Shown piece by piece: positions 1-7,436 of a stretch of DNA of 64,000 nucleotides (within the stretch, counting starts at the first letter, position 1; every line of letters begins with the position of its first letter). The position numbers were made by a program, and so were the translations under genes. Below the pieces are notes generated by a model. The model saw only the letters and a list, made by a program, of their open reading frames with translations, made no database searches and had not been told where the DNA came from. Source of the DNA: Agrobacterium larrymoorei (GTDB taxonomy: Bacteria; Pseudomonadota; Alphaproteobacteria; Rhizobiales; Rhizobiaceae). The stretch lies in assembly GCF_030819275.1 (NCBI RefSeq), contig NZ_JAUTBL010000002.1, positions 2,234,501 through 2,298,500 of the forward strand, written 5' to 3'.

Positions 1-251
1 CCCTGCGGCACGTAGCCCACCCCGCGCTTCGCCCGCTGATAGGGCGCCAGGCCATTGAGACTTTCGCCCCCAAAGGTGATCGAGCCGCCGCTAATGGCAT
101 GCTGCCCGGTGACCGCACGCAACAGCGAGCTTTTGCCCACCCCATTACGCCCAAGCACACAGGTGATCTTGCCCATCTCGGCATTGAGCGAAATGCCACG
201 CAAAGCCTGCGCCGCACCATAATGGAGATTGATGTTTTCGACGCTTAGCAT
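1..251 (-). CDS. urtE: UrtE, urea ABC transporter ATPase (partial)
   Basis: Only the first 83 codons lie in the window; the rest continues past base 1. The visible part starts MLSVENINLHYG and carries the Walker A loop GRNGVGKSS at about residues 37-45, then the Q-loop start YVPQG at the window edge. UrtE is the second ATPase of the urea importer and energises UrtB/UrtC at the inner face of the membrane. The ATG lies 2 nt after the urtD stop, so the genes are co-transcribed. The close match to UrtE rather than LivF is inferred mainly from its place after urtD. Confidence 0.93.
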   Translation of the reverse strand, partial: MLSVENINLHYGAAQALRGISLNAEMGKITCVLGRNGVGKSSLLRAVTGQHAISGGSITFGGESLNGLAPYQRAKRGVGYVPQ

Positions 252-253
252 GT

Positions 254-1015
254 TCACCGCCCCAGATAATTCTCAATGACCTTCGGATCGTTCGAGACGA
301 AGTCGATCGATCCCTCGGCCAGCACGGAGCCTTCCGCAAGGCAGGTCACCTTGACGCCAAGCTCGCGGATGAAGCCCATGTCGTGTTCCACCACCACCAC
401 GGAACGGGTCTTGGCGATTTCCTTCAACAGCACAGCCGTTTCCGCCGTCTCGGCGTCCGTCATGCCGGCCACCGGTTCATCCACCAGCAGAAGCTTCGGC
501 TCTTGAGCGAGCAGCATGCCGATTTCCAGCCACTGTTTCTGGCCGTGGGAGAGATTGGCCGCAAGATCATCTCGGCGGTGGCCGAGGCGCACAGTTGCGA
601 GGATTTCCTCGATGCGCGCCTTGTCTTCCGCCGTCAGACGGTAGAACAGCGTGGCGAAGACGCCGCGTTTGCGGTTCAGCGCCAGTTCCAGATTGTCCCA
701 GACCGTGTGGCTTTCGAACACGGTCGGCTTCTGGAATTTCCGGCCGATGCCGAGTTGGGCGATGTCCGCCTCGTCCTTCTTCGTCAGGTCGATCTGGTCT
801 TCGAACAGCACCGTGCCGCTGTCCGGCCGGGTCTTGCCGGTGATGATGTCCATCATCGTCGTCTTGCCGGCTCCATTTGGGCCGATAATGGCGCGCAACT
901 CGCCGGGCTCCACCACAAAGGAAAGAGAGTTCAGCGCCCGGAAGCCGTCGAAGGAAACGGAAACGCCGTCGAGATAAAGCAGGCTTTTTGCTCTCGTATC
1001 GGAAACTGTGTTCAT
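254..1015 (-). CDS. urtD: UrtD, urea ABC transporter ATPase
   Basis: A 253-residue ABC ATPase with Walker A GPNGAGKTT (about 45-53), signature LSHGQ and Walker B LLLVDEP. It is one of two nucleotide-binding subunits of the urea importer UrtABCDE. The start MNTVSDTRAK is chosen because an upstream in-frame ATG would run about 113 nt back into urtC. The gap to the urtC stop is 7 nt and to urtE 2 nt, so this is a tight operon. UrtD resembles LivG; the assignment rests on the flanking urtB/urtC/urtA. Confidence 0.95.
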   Translation of the reverse strand: MNTVSDTRAKSLLYLDGVSVSFDGFRALNSLSFVVEPGELRAIIGPNGAGKTTMMDIITGKTRPDSGTVLFEDQIDLTKKDEADIAQLGIGRKFQKPTVFESHTVWDNLELALNRKRGVFATLFYRLTAEDKARIEEILATVRLGHRRDDLAANLSHGQKQWLEIGMLLAQEPKLLLVDEPVAGMTDAETAETAVLLKEIAKTRSVVVVEHDMGFIRELGVKVTCLAEGSVLAEGSIDFVSNDPKVIENYLGR

Positions 1016-1022
1016 ATCCGCC

Positions 1023-2192
1023 TCACTCCGCTGCCTGATGCGCGACCGCATCGTCATTGCCGGGCTTTGCCGGATTGTCCTTCGGTGTCGCACCCTTGCC
1101 GCGACGGCCCGCCATGGTGTGCTGGATGGTGCCAACGATGCCCTTGGGGAAGAACAGCGTCACGGCGATGAAGAGGCCACCCAGCGCAAAGAGCCAGAAC
1201 TCAGGAAAAGCGCCGGTAAAATAGCTCTTGCCGCCATTGACCAGCAGCGCGCCGATGATCGGGCCAATCAGCGTGCCGCGACCGCCAACCGCCGTCCAGA
1301 CGACCACCTCGATGGAGTTTGCAGGCGCGAATTCGCCCGGATTGATGATGCCCACCTGGGGCACGAAGAGCGCACCGGCAATGCCCGCCATCATCGCAGA
1401 GACGACGAAGGTGAAGAGCTTGATGTTTTCGACGCGAAAGCCAAGGAAGCGAACACGGCTTTCGGCATCGCGCACACCCACCAGCACCTTGCCGAACTTG
1501 GAATTGACGATTCCAGAGGCGATCATCAATGAGAGCGCCAGCATCAGTGCGGTCATGGCAAAGAGCACGGCACGCGTGCCATCCGCCTGAACGGAAAAGC
1601 CGAGAATATCCTTGAAGTCTGTGAGGCCGTTATTGCCGCCAAAGCCCATGTCGTTGCGGAAAAAGGCGAGCAGCAACGCATAGGTCATCGCCTGGGTGAT
1701 GATCGACAGATAGACACCGTTGACGCGCGAGCGGAAAGCGAACCAGCCGAAGATGAAAGCCAGCAGACCGGGCACGACCAGCACCATCAGCATGGCGAAC
1801 CAGAACATGTCGAAGCCGTGCCAAAACCAGGGCAGCTCTTTCCAATTCAGGAACACCATGAAATCCGGTAGCACCGGATCGCCATAGACGCCGCGTGAGC
1901 CGATCTGGCGCATCAGATACATGCCCATGGCATAGCCGCCGAGCGCGAAGAAGGCGCCGTGGCCGAGCGAGAGAATGCCGCAATAGCCCCAGACAAGATC
2001 GAGCGCCAGCGCGAGCAATGCATAGGCCAGATACTTGCCGAGCATCGACATCATATAGGTCGGTACATGCAGCGGGTTGCCGGGCGGCAAGAGCAGGTTC
2101 AGCGCCGGGATGATGAGCGCCACGGCCAGAATGAAGCCGATGGCGATTGAGATGCGGCGGTCGAGAGCGCGAAGGAGAAAGCCGGTAATCAT
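1023..2192 (-). CDS. urtC: UrtC, urea ABC transporter permease
   Basis: A 389-residue inner-membrane permease of the branched-chain amino acid/urea (BPD_transp_2) type. It has about ten hydrophobic segments, the family stretch YCGILSLGHGAFFALGGY in the first third, and a Lys/Pro/Asp-rich cytoplasmic tail. With UrtB it forms the urea channel. Its ATG overlaps the urtB stop by 4 nt (ATGA), which points to translational coupling. The length fits UrtC, which is longer than LivM because of extra sequence near the N-terminus. Confidence 0.95.
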   Translation of the reverse strand: MITGFLLRALDRRISIAIGFILAVALIIPALNLLLPPGNPLHVPTYMMSMLGKYLAYALLALALDLVWGYCGILSLGHGAFFALGGYAMGMYLMRQIGSRGVYGDPVLPDFMVFLNWKELPWFWHGFDMFWFAMLMVLVVPGLLAFIFGWFAFRSRVNGVYLSIITQAMTYALLLAFFRNDMGFGGNNGLTDFKDILGFSVQADGTRAVLFAMTALMLALSLMIASGIVNSKFGKVLVGVRDAESRVRFLGFRVENIKLFTFVVSAMMAGIAGALFVPQVGIINPGEFAPANSIEVVVWTAVGGRGTLIGPIIGALLVNGGKSYFTGAFPEFWLFALGGLFIAVTLFFPKGIVGTIQHTMAGRRGKGATPKDNPAKPGNDDAVAHQAAE

Positions 2193-3796
2193 GCTTCGAT
2201 CGCCCTTCCCTTGAGTGCGAAGAGACCACGCGGCCGCTTCTGGATGAACAGGATGATGAGGACGAGCACGAGGATCTTGCCGAGAACAGCGCCCACGGTG
2301 GGCTCAAGGAATTTGTTGAGAACACCGAGCGACAGCGCCCCGACCAGCGTTCCCCAGAGATTGCCGACACCGCCGAAGACCACGACCATGAAGCTGTCGA
2401 TGATGTAGCTCTGTCCGAGATTGGGCGACACATTGTCGATCTGGCTGAGGGCGACACCGGCAAGACCGGCAACGCCGGAACCCAGCGCAAAGGTGAAAGC
2501 ATCGACCCAGGGCGTGCGGATACCCATGGACGAAGCCATGCGGCGGTTCTGGGTCACGGCGCGCATCTGCAGGCCGAAGGAGGACCGCTTCAGAAGCAGA
2601 AGCAGGGCGAAGAACACCGAAAGCGAGAAGCAGACGATCCAGACGCGGTTCCAGGTGAAGTTCAGATAGCCGACACTGAAGGAGCCGGACATCCAGCTTG
2701 GGCTGCCGACCTCTCGGTTGGTCGGCCCGAAGATGGAGCGAACGCCCTGTTGCAGGATTAGCGAAATGCCCCAGGTGGCAAGCAGCGTTTCCAGCGGACG
2801 GCCATAGAGAAAGCGAATGACACCGCGCTCGATGACGAGACCGACAAAGCCGGTAGCCAGAAAAGCGACGGGCAGCGCAATGGCGAGCGACCAGTCGAAC
2901 AGGCCTGGGAAGTGGCTGCGAATGATATCCTGCACGATGTAGGTCGCATAGGCGCCGATCATCACCATCTCGCCATGCGCCATGTTGATAATACCCATCA
3001 CGCCGAAGGTGATGGCAAGGCCGATGGCCGCAAGCAGCAGCACCGAGCCGAGCGACAGGCCGTACCAGATGTTCTGCGCCGCATCCCACAGCGCCAGCGA
3101 GGACTGGATATGAGCGATCGCCGCATCGATGTCCGGCTTCAGACTGGCATCGACAGACGAAGACGCAGCCATCAGAATGCTGATCGCATCCCGCCCGCCG
3201 ATGGTCTTGATGGTGTCGATGGCACTGCGCTTGTCTTCGACGGAGCGATCGGAACTAAGGACCGACACCGCACGCGCCTCTTCCATGCGGGCGCGAACCT
3301 GGGCATCGGTTTCTTTCGCCAGAGCGGCTTCCAGAAGCCCGAGATTTTCAGCGCTCGGCGCTTTCAAAACGGCATCTGCCGCAGCAAGCCGTACGACGCG
3401 ATCGGGGCTCAGCAATGTCAGACCGCCAAGCGCTGCGCGGGTGACACGGCGCAACGTATTGTTGACCTTGATCTTCGTGACCGCAGCCTTCGGCGCCTCC
3501 CCGACCGCCTCACCCGTCACCGGATCGATCAGGGTGAGATTATCGCCGGCGGGCTTGGTGAGAAACACCAGGCTATCGGCCTTGCGAACATAAAGCTCGC
3601 CAGCCGCAAGCGCTTCCAGTGCAGGCACGACACGCGCGTCGCCCGTCGCAGCAATCTGCCCGATCAGCGCTTCAGCCTGCTTGAAATCGGCCTTGCCCAA
3701 CGCATCGATCAACGGCTTTGCATCGCCCTGTTGGGCAAAGGCCGAAGCCGTCAGGCTGAACAACAGGCCGATCACGGCCAACAGTCGAACAAACAT
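2189..3796 (-). CDS. urtB: UrtB, urea ABC transporter permease
   Basis: A 535-residue protein. A signal-like segment (MFVRLLAVIGLLFSLTASAF) is followed by a soluble periplasmic region of roughly 220 residues with repeated helical units, then a BPD_transp_2 permease domain with the motif GVMGIINMAHGEMVMIGAY. The long N-terminal extension is typical of UrtB and separates it from LivH. The ATG at 3796 is preceded by GGGGGA at suitable spacing; a longer start 22 codons upstream lacks this. UrtB follows urtA across 315 nt that contain a strong inverted repeat. Confidence 0.94.
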   Translation of the reverse strand: MFVRLLAVIGLLFSLTASAFAQQGDAKPLIDALGKADFKQAEALIGQIAATGDARVVPALEALAAGELYVRKADSLVFLTKPAGDNLTLIDPVTGEAVGEAPKAAVTKIKVNNTLRRVTRAALGGLTLLSPDRVVRLAAADAVLKAPSAENLGLLEAALAKETDAQVRARMEEARAVSVLSSDRSVEDKRSAIDTIKTIGGRDAISILMAASSSVDASLKPDIDAAIAHIQSSLALWDAAQNIWYGLSLGSVLLLAAIGLAITFGVMGIINMAHGEMVMIGAYATYIVQDIIRSHFPGLFDWSLAIALPVAFLATGFVGLVIERGVIRFLYGRPLETLLATWGISLILQQGVRSIFGPTNREVGSPSWMSGSFSVGYLNFTWNRVWIVCFSLSVFFALLLLLKRSSFGLQMRAVTQNRRMASSMGIRTPWVDAFTFALGSGVAGLAGVALSQIDNVSPNLGQSYIIDSFMVVVFGGVGNLWGTLVGALSLGVLNKFLEPTVGAVLGKILVLVLIILFIQKRPRGLFALKGRAIEA

Positions 3797-3890
3797 GGTC
3801 CCAAGTCCCCCTTGGATGCCTGCGGAGAAATGACTGCAGGCGGAAATCAGAAGTGAGAACAACTGTTCTCAGACCCCTCCCCCTCTCGAC

Positions 3891-3995
3891 GTCATCCTCG
3901 GGCTTGACCCGAGGATCCATCACGGCATCGACGAGCGTCAACGGCGAGAAGAACAAAGGAGGGCGGTGGATCCTCGGGTCAGGCCCGAGGATGAC
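3891..3995. repeat. Long inverted repeat between urtA and urtB
   Basis: Two 29-nt arms, 3891-3919 and 3967-3995, are reverse complements with a single mismatch, separated by 47 nt. Each arm is itself palindromic (CCTCGGG...CCCGAGG). The arrangement is that of a paired REP-type element and can fold as one long hairpin in the urt mRNA. The rest of the 315-nt gap (3797-4111) holds the urtB leader and nothing else recognisable. By analogy with other binding-protein operons it could stabilise the urtA message or reduce read-through into urtB; this is inference. Confidence 0.85.
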
Positions 3996-4111
3996 GGCAG
4001 TGGGTGTGGGATCACTCTCGGTCACCATCGTTCCGCGGGCCGAATGATGACAAAGGGGTAAACCTGCAGATCGCGGCCCGCATGATCGGCGGGCCGCAAC
4101 CAATTACCCAA

Positions 4112-5401
4112 TCACATGCCCTTGCCGCCGCACTTACCGGTCGCAACGTTGAAGTTGCCGCAGGACATCGGCTTGCGCCAATCGGAGATCAGGTCCTTGG
4201 AGTCCGGCAGGTAATCGGACCACTCATCGCCCACGACCTGCGCGGTCTGCTGGACGATCTGGAACTGGCCGTCGGCCTGGATTTCACCGATCAGCACCGG
4301 CTTGGTGATGTGGTGGTTCGGCATGACGGTCGCGTAGCCGCCGGACAGGTTCGGCACCGAAACGCCGATGATGCTGTCCAGAACCTTGTCGGTATCCGTC
4401 GTGCCGGCAGCCTCTACCGCCTTAACCCAGGCGTTGAAGCCGATATAGGCAGCTTCCATCGGGTCGTTGGTCACGCGCTTGTCGTTCTTGGTGAAGGCAT
4501 GCCATTCCTTGATGAACTCCGCATTGACCGGAGTATCGACGGACTGGAAATAGTTCCAGGCGGCAAGGTGGCCGACGAGAGGCGCGGTATCGAGGCCGGC
4601 AAGCTCTTCTTCACCGACGGAGAAGGCAACAACCGGAATGTCTTCGGCCTTCACGCCCTGGTTTGCCAGTTCCTTGTAGAAGGGAACGTTCGCGTCACCA
4701 TTGATGGTGGAAACGACGGCGGTCTTCTTACCCGCAGAGCCGAACTTCTTGATGTCGGAGACGATCGTCTGCCAGTCGGAATGGCCGAATGGCGTGTAGT
4801 TGATCATGATGTCCTCTTCCTTGACGCCCTTCGACATCAAGTAAGCCTTCAGGATCTTGTTGGTGGTCTGCGGATAGACATAGTCCGTACCGGCCAGAAC
4901 CCAGCGCTCGACGCCTTCGGTGTTGGCAAGATAATCGACAGCGGGGATTGCCTGCTGGTTCGGTGCAGCACCCGTGTAGAAGATGTTGCGCGAGGACTCT
5001 TCGCCTTCATACTGGACCGGGTAGAAGAGGATGGAGTTCAGCTCTTCGAAAACCGGCAGAACCGACTTACGGGAAGACGAGGTCCAGCAACCGAACACGG
5101 CAGCGACCTTGTCCTGGCTGATCAGCTGGCGCGCCTTTTCGGCAAAGAGCGGCCAATCGGAGGCCGGATCGACGACGACGGCTTCAAGCTTCTTGCCGAG
5201 AACGCCGCCCTTCTTGTTCTGCTCATCGATGAGCATCAGCATGGCGTCCTTCAGCGTCGTTTCCGAAATCGCCATGGTGCCGGAGAGCGAGTGCAGCACG
5301 CCGATCTTGATCGTGTCGTCAGCGGCGAATGCGCCGTGGAATGCGGTGGTGGACAAAATGGCGCCAAGCAGCGCGCCCGTGAGCGTCTTTCTGAAAGTCA
5401 T
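4112..5401 (-). CDS. urtA: UrtA, urea-binding periplasmic protein
   Basis: A 429-residue type I periplasmic binding protein (Peripla_BP_5) with a Sec signal peptide ending about residue 26 (FHGAFA/ADD). The mature start DTIKIGVLHSLSGTMAISE is characteristic of UrtA/AmiC-like amide binders. It captures urea for UrtBC. The ATG is preceded by GAGGGG. It is the promoter-proximal gene of urtABCDE, and gstI follows upstream on the same strand. Nitrogen control is likely, from the glnII neighbourhood, but no sigma-54 site was found directly upstream. Confidence 0.96.
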   Translation of the reverse strand: MTFRKTLTGALLGAILSTTAFHGAFAADDTIKIGVLHSLSGTMAISETTLKDAMLMLIDEQNKKGGVLGKKLEAVVVDPASDWPLFAEKARQLISQDKVAAVFGCWTSSSRKSVLPVFEELNSILFYPVQYEGEESSRNIFYTGAAPNQQAIPAVDYLANTEGVERWVLAGTDYVYPQTTNKILKAYLMSKGVKEEDIMINYTPFGHSDWQTIVSDIKKFGSAGKKTAVVSTINGDANVPFYKELANQGVKAEDIPVVAFSVGEEELAGLDTAPLVGHLAAWNYFQSVDTPVNAEFIKEWHAFTKNDKRVTNDPMEAAYIGFNAWVKAVEAAGTTDTDKVLDSIIGVSVPNLSGGYATVMPNHHITKPVLIGEIQADGQFQIVQQTAQVVGDEWSDYLPDSKDLISDWRKPMSCGNFNVATGKCGGKGM

Positions 5402-5501
5402 CGGAAGAACCCCTCTTCGTGTTTAAGCCTTTGGAGCAAGGCCTCAGCGGCATTTTTCCGCTGCTGGAGGGGACTATCGGGCTCGGCGGGGCGAAACCGT
5501 A

Positions 5502-5517
5502 TACGTCGTTTGACGTA
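5502..5517. promoter_or_regulatory. Candidate operator upstream of urtA
   Basis: A perfect 6-bp inverted repeat with a 4-nt spacer, TACGTC-GTTT-GACGTA, about 100 nt upstream of the urtA ATG, inside the 198-nt gap to gstI. It looks like a dimeric regulator site. No regulator can be named from sequence alone. Confidence 0.25.
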
Positions 5518-5599
5518 GGTGGGGTGGCGAAATCAGCACATGGAAGTCAGGAGGGCCGATGCGAGGTCAGCCGACGGATAAACGGGAGCGTGAGAAACC

Positions 5600-5785
5600 T
5601 CAGTTATGGGGTTTCTCGTCCTCGGTGATCGCTTCCTGGTGGTACCAGCTATCGAAGTCGACGCGCGGAGCATATTCCTGCATGGACTGAACCGACGCAT
5701 CCTTGCGAAAGCCTCGGTAGCCTGCGCGGCCTCCAACGGGGAACTGGTAGATCTTGGCACTTTCAAAATTGGGTTCGGTTCTCAT
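5600..5785 (-). CDS. gstI: GstI-like small protein (DUF2735)
   Basis: A 61-residue soluble protein with the DUF2735 hallmarks SAKIYQFPVGGRAG near the N-terminus and DSWYHQEAI near the C-terminus. In Rhizobium leguminosarum the small gene in this position, divergent from glnII, is gstI, whose product inhibits glnII mRNA translation. Size, motifs and orientation all match. The start MRTEPNFESAK is chosen because the longer in-frame extension upstream is AT-rich and not protein-like. It is separated from glnII by 500 nt of shared regulatory DNA. The inhibitory role is inferred from the family. Confidence 0.82.
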   Translation of the reverse strand: MRTEPNFESAKIYQFPVGGRAGYRGFRKDASVQSMQEYAPRVDFDSWYHQEAITEDEKPHN

Positions 5786-6174
5786 GACGGCCTCGTTTCT
5801 TTCAATCAAACACTTCAGCACCGTGCTTCGTTCCGGACTATAGCCGATTGAAAGCCGAAATTCACCCCATTCGCTTAAAAAAATACCACAAAGACTATTT
5901 TTTAGGCACATCAATTGCGCGTCCGTTAATCGAATAGTCTTTATGCAGCTAATCACTCAAAATTCACGCTTTTGGCTGAAAAAACATTCAGAACGACCTC
6001 TTCGCTCATAGTTTCGGCAGAAAATCAGCCCATTTCGCTTCATAAAGCCTTCATAATTCTAAAATTTCGGGAAAAACCTCCATCACGCCGAAAGGTGGAA
6101 TTTTCCGTACCAACCGGTTCGGCAGCAACTTCGACAGAAAAAAATGAAGTGCCGATTCGAGAGCTCACGCAAAT

Positions 6175-6190
6175 TGGCACGCGGCATGCA
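6175..6190 (+). promoter_or_regulatory. Sigma-54 promoter of glnII
   Basis: TGGCAC-GCGGC-ATGCA has the invariant GG and GC separated by exactly 10 nt, as in -24/-12 promoters (consensus TGGCAC-N5-TTGCA). It lies 95 nt before the glnII ATG, giving a predicted leader of about 85 nt. RpoN/NtrC control of glnII is established in rhizobia. The remainder of the 500-nt gstI-glnII gap (5786-6285) is AT-rich; no clear NtrC palindrome could be picked out by eye. Confidence 0.85.
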
Positions 6191-6285
6191 TATCTATCGG
6201 CAGCCCTTGAAAGCGAGAGCGTTTTCCACCGGTAACCGGACGAAAACAATCAAGGCTTCGCATCTTAACCCATGAGAGGTTCGTA

Positions 6286-7320
6286 ATGACTAAGTTCAAA
6301 CTCGAGTACATCTGGCTGGATGGTTACAAGCCGGTAGCAAACCTGCGCGGCAAGACGCAGATCAAGGAATTCGACGAATTCCCGACACTCGAGCAGCTTC
6401 CGCTTTGGGGCTTTGACGGCTCCTCCACCATGCAGGCCGAAGGCCACAGCTCCGACTGCGTTCTGAAGCCAGTCGCCATCTACCCTGACCCTGCCCGCAC
6501 CAACGGCGCGCTGGTCATGTGCGAAGTCATGATGCCGGATGGCGTCACGCCGCACTCGTCCAACAGCCGCGCAACCATCCTCGACGACGAAGATGCATGG
6601 TTCGGTTTCGAGCAGGAATACTTCTTCTACGAAAACGGCCGTCCGCTCGGCTTCCCTGAGCAGGGCTACCCCGCTCCGCAGGGCCCGTACTACACCGGCG
6701 TCGGCTACAAGAATGTCGGCTCGATCGCTCGCGAAATCGTCGAAGAGCATCTGGACCTTTGCCTCGAAGCAGGCATCAACCACGAAGGCATCAACGCCGA
6801 AGTGGCCAAGGGCCAGTGGGAATTCCAGGTATTCGGCAAGGGCTCCAAGCGCGCCGCCGACCAGATCTGGATCGCTCGCTACCTGCTTCTGCGTCTTTGC
6901 GAAAAGTACGGCATCGATGTCGAATTCCATTGCAAGCCGCTCGGCGACACCGACTGGAACGGCTCTGGCATGCACTGCAACTTCTCCACCAAGTTCATGC
7001 GTGAAGTTGGCGGCAAGGAATATTTCGAAGCCCTCATGGCTGCCTTCGAAAAGAACTGGAAAGAGCACATCGACGTTTACGGCCCGGACAACCATCTGCG
7101 CCTGACCGGCAAGCACGAAACCGCTCCTTGGAACAAGTTCTCCTATGGCGTTGCAGACCGTGGCGCGTCGATCCGCGTTCCGCACTCCTTCGTCAACAAC
7201 GGCTACCGTGGTTACCTCGAAGACCGTCGTCCGAACTCCCAGGGCTGCCCTTACCAGATCGCTTCCGTCGTTCTGAAGACGATCGCAGAAGTCCCGACGG
7301 CAAAGTCGGCTGCTGCCTAA
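6286..7320 (+). CDS. glnII: Glutamine synthetase II (eukaryotic type)
   Basis: A 344-residue GSII, the octameric heat-labile enzyme that makes glutamine from glutamate, ammonia and ATP. Visible motifs are LPLWGFDGSS (N-terminal beta-grasp), FGFEQEYFF (metal-binding Glu), NHEGINAEVAKGQWEF, and RVPHSFVNNGYRGYLEDRRP near the C-terminus. The length matches rhizobial GlnII and is far shorter than GSI. A GAGAGG ribosome site precedes the ATG. A sigma-54 promoter lies upstream and a terminator directly downstream, so it is monocistronic. Being next to the urea importer, it can assimilate ammonia released from urea. Confidence 0.98.
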   Translation: MTKFKLEYIWLDGYKPVANLRGKTQIKEFDEFPTLEQLPLWGFDGSSTMQAEGHSSDCVLKPVAIYPDPARTNGALVMCEVMMPDGVTPHSSNSRATILDDEDAWFGFEQEYFFYENGRPLGFPEQGYPAPQGPYYTGVGYKNVGSIAREIVEEHLDLCLEAGINHEGINAEVAKGQWEFQVFGKGSKRAADQIWIARYLLLRLCEKYGIDVEFHCKPLGDTDWNGSGMHCNFSTKFMREVGGKEYFEALMAAFEKNWKEHIDVYGPDNHLRLTGKHETAPWNKFSYGVADRGASIRVPHSFVNNGYRGYLEDRRPNSQGCPYQIASVVLKTIAEVPTAKSAAA

Positions 7321-7330
7321 TCTAAAAAGA

Positions 7331-7365
7331 AATGGCGTCGCTCGATCCGGGCGACGCCATTTTTC
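7331..7365 (+). terminator. glnII terminator
   Basis: An 11-bp perfect stem AATGGCGTCGC/GCGACGCCATT with a 9-nt loop, followed by a short T run, starts 11 nt after the glnII stop. Confidence 0.9.
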
Positions 7366-7436
7366 CGTCTGCCGTTGGCGGACAAAGCGGCCTGCAAGGT
7401 CGCAAGACATATAAGTGGAGGCTGTGAAACACTGGC

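Noticed and set aside
4004..5518. Long open frame antisense to urtA
   Set aside because: Its product is a Gly/Asp/His-rich mirror of the urtA codons with no family resemblance; it arises from high GC codon bias.
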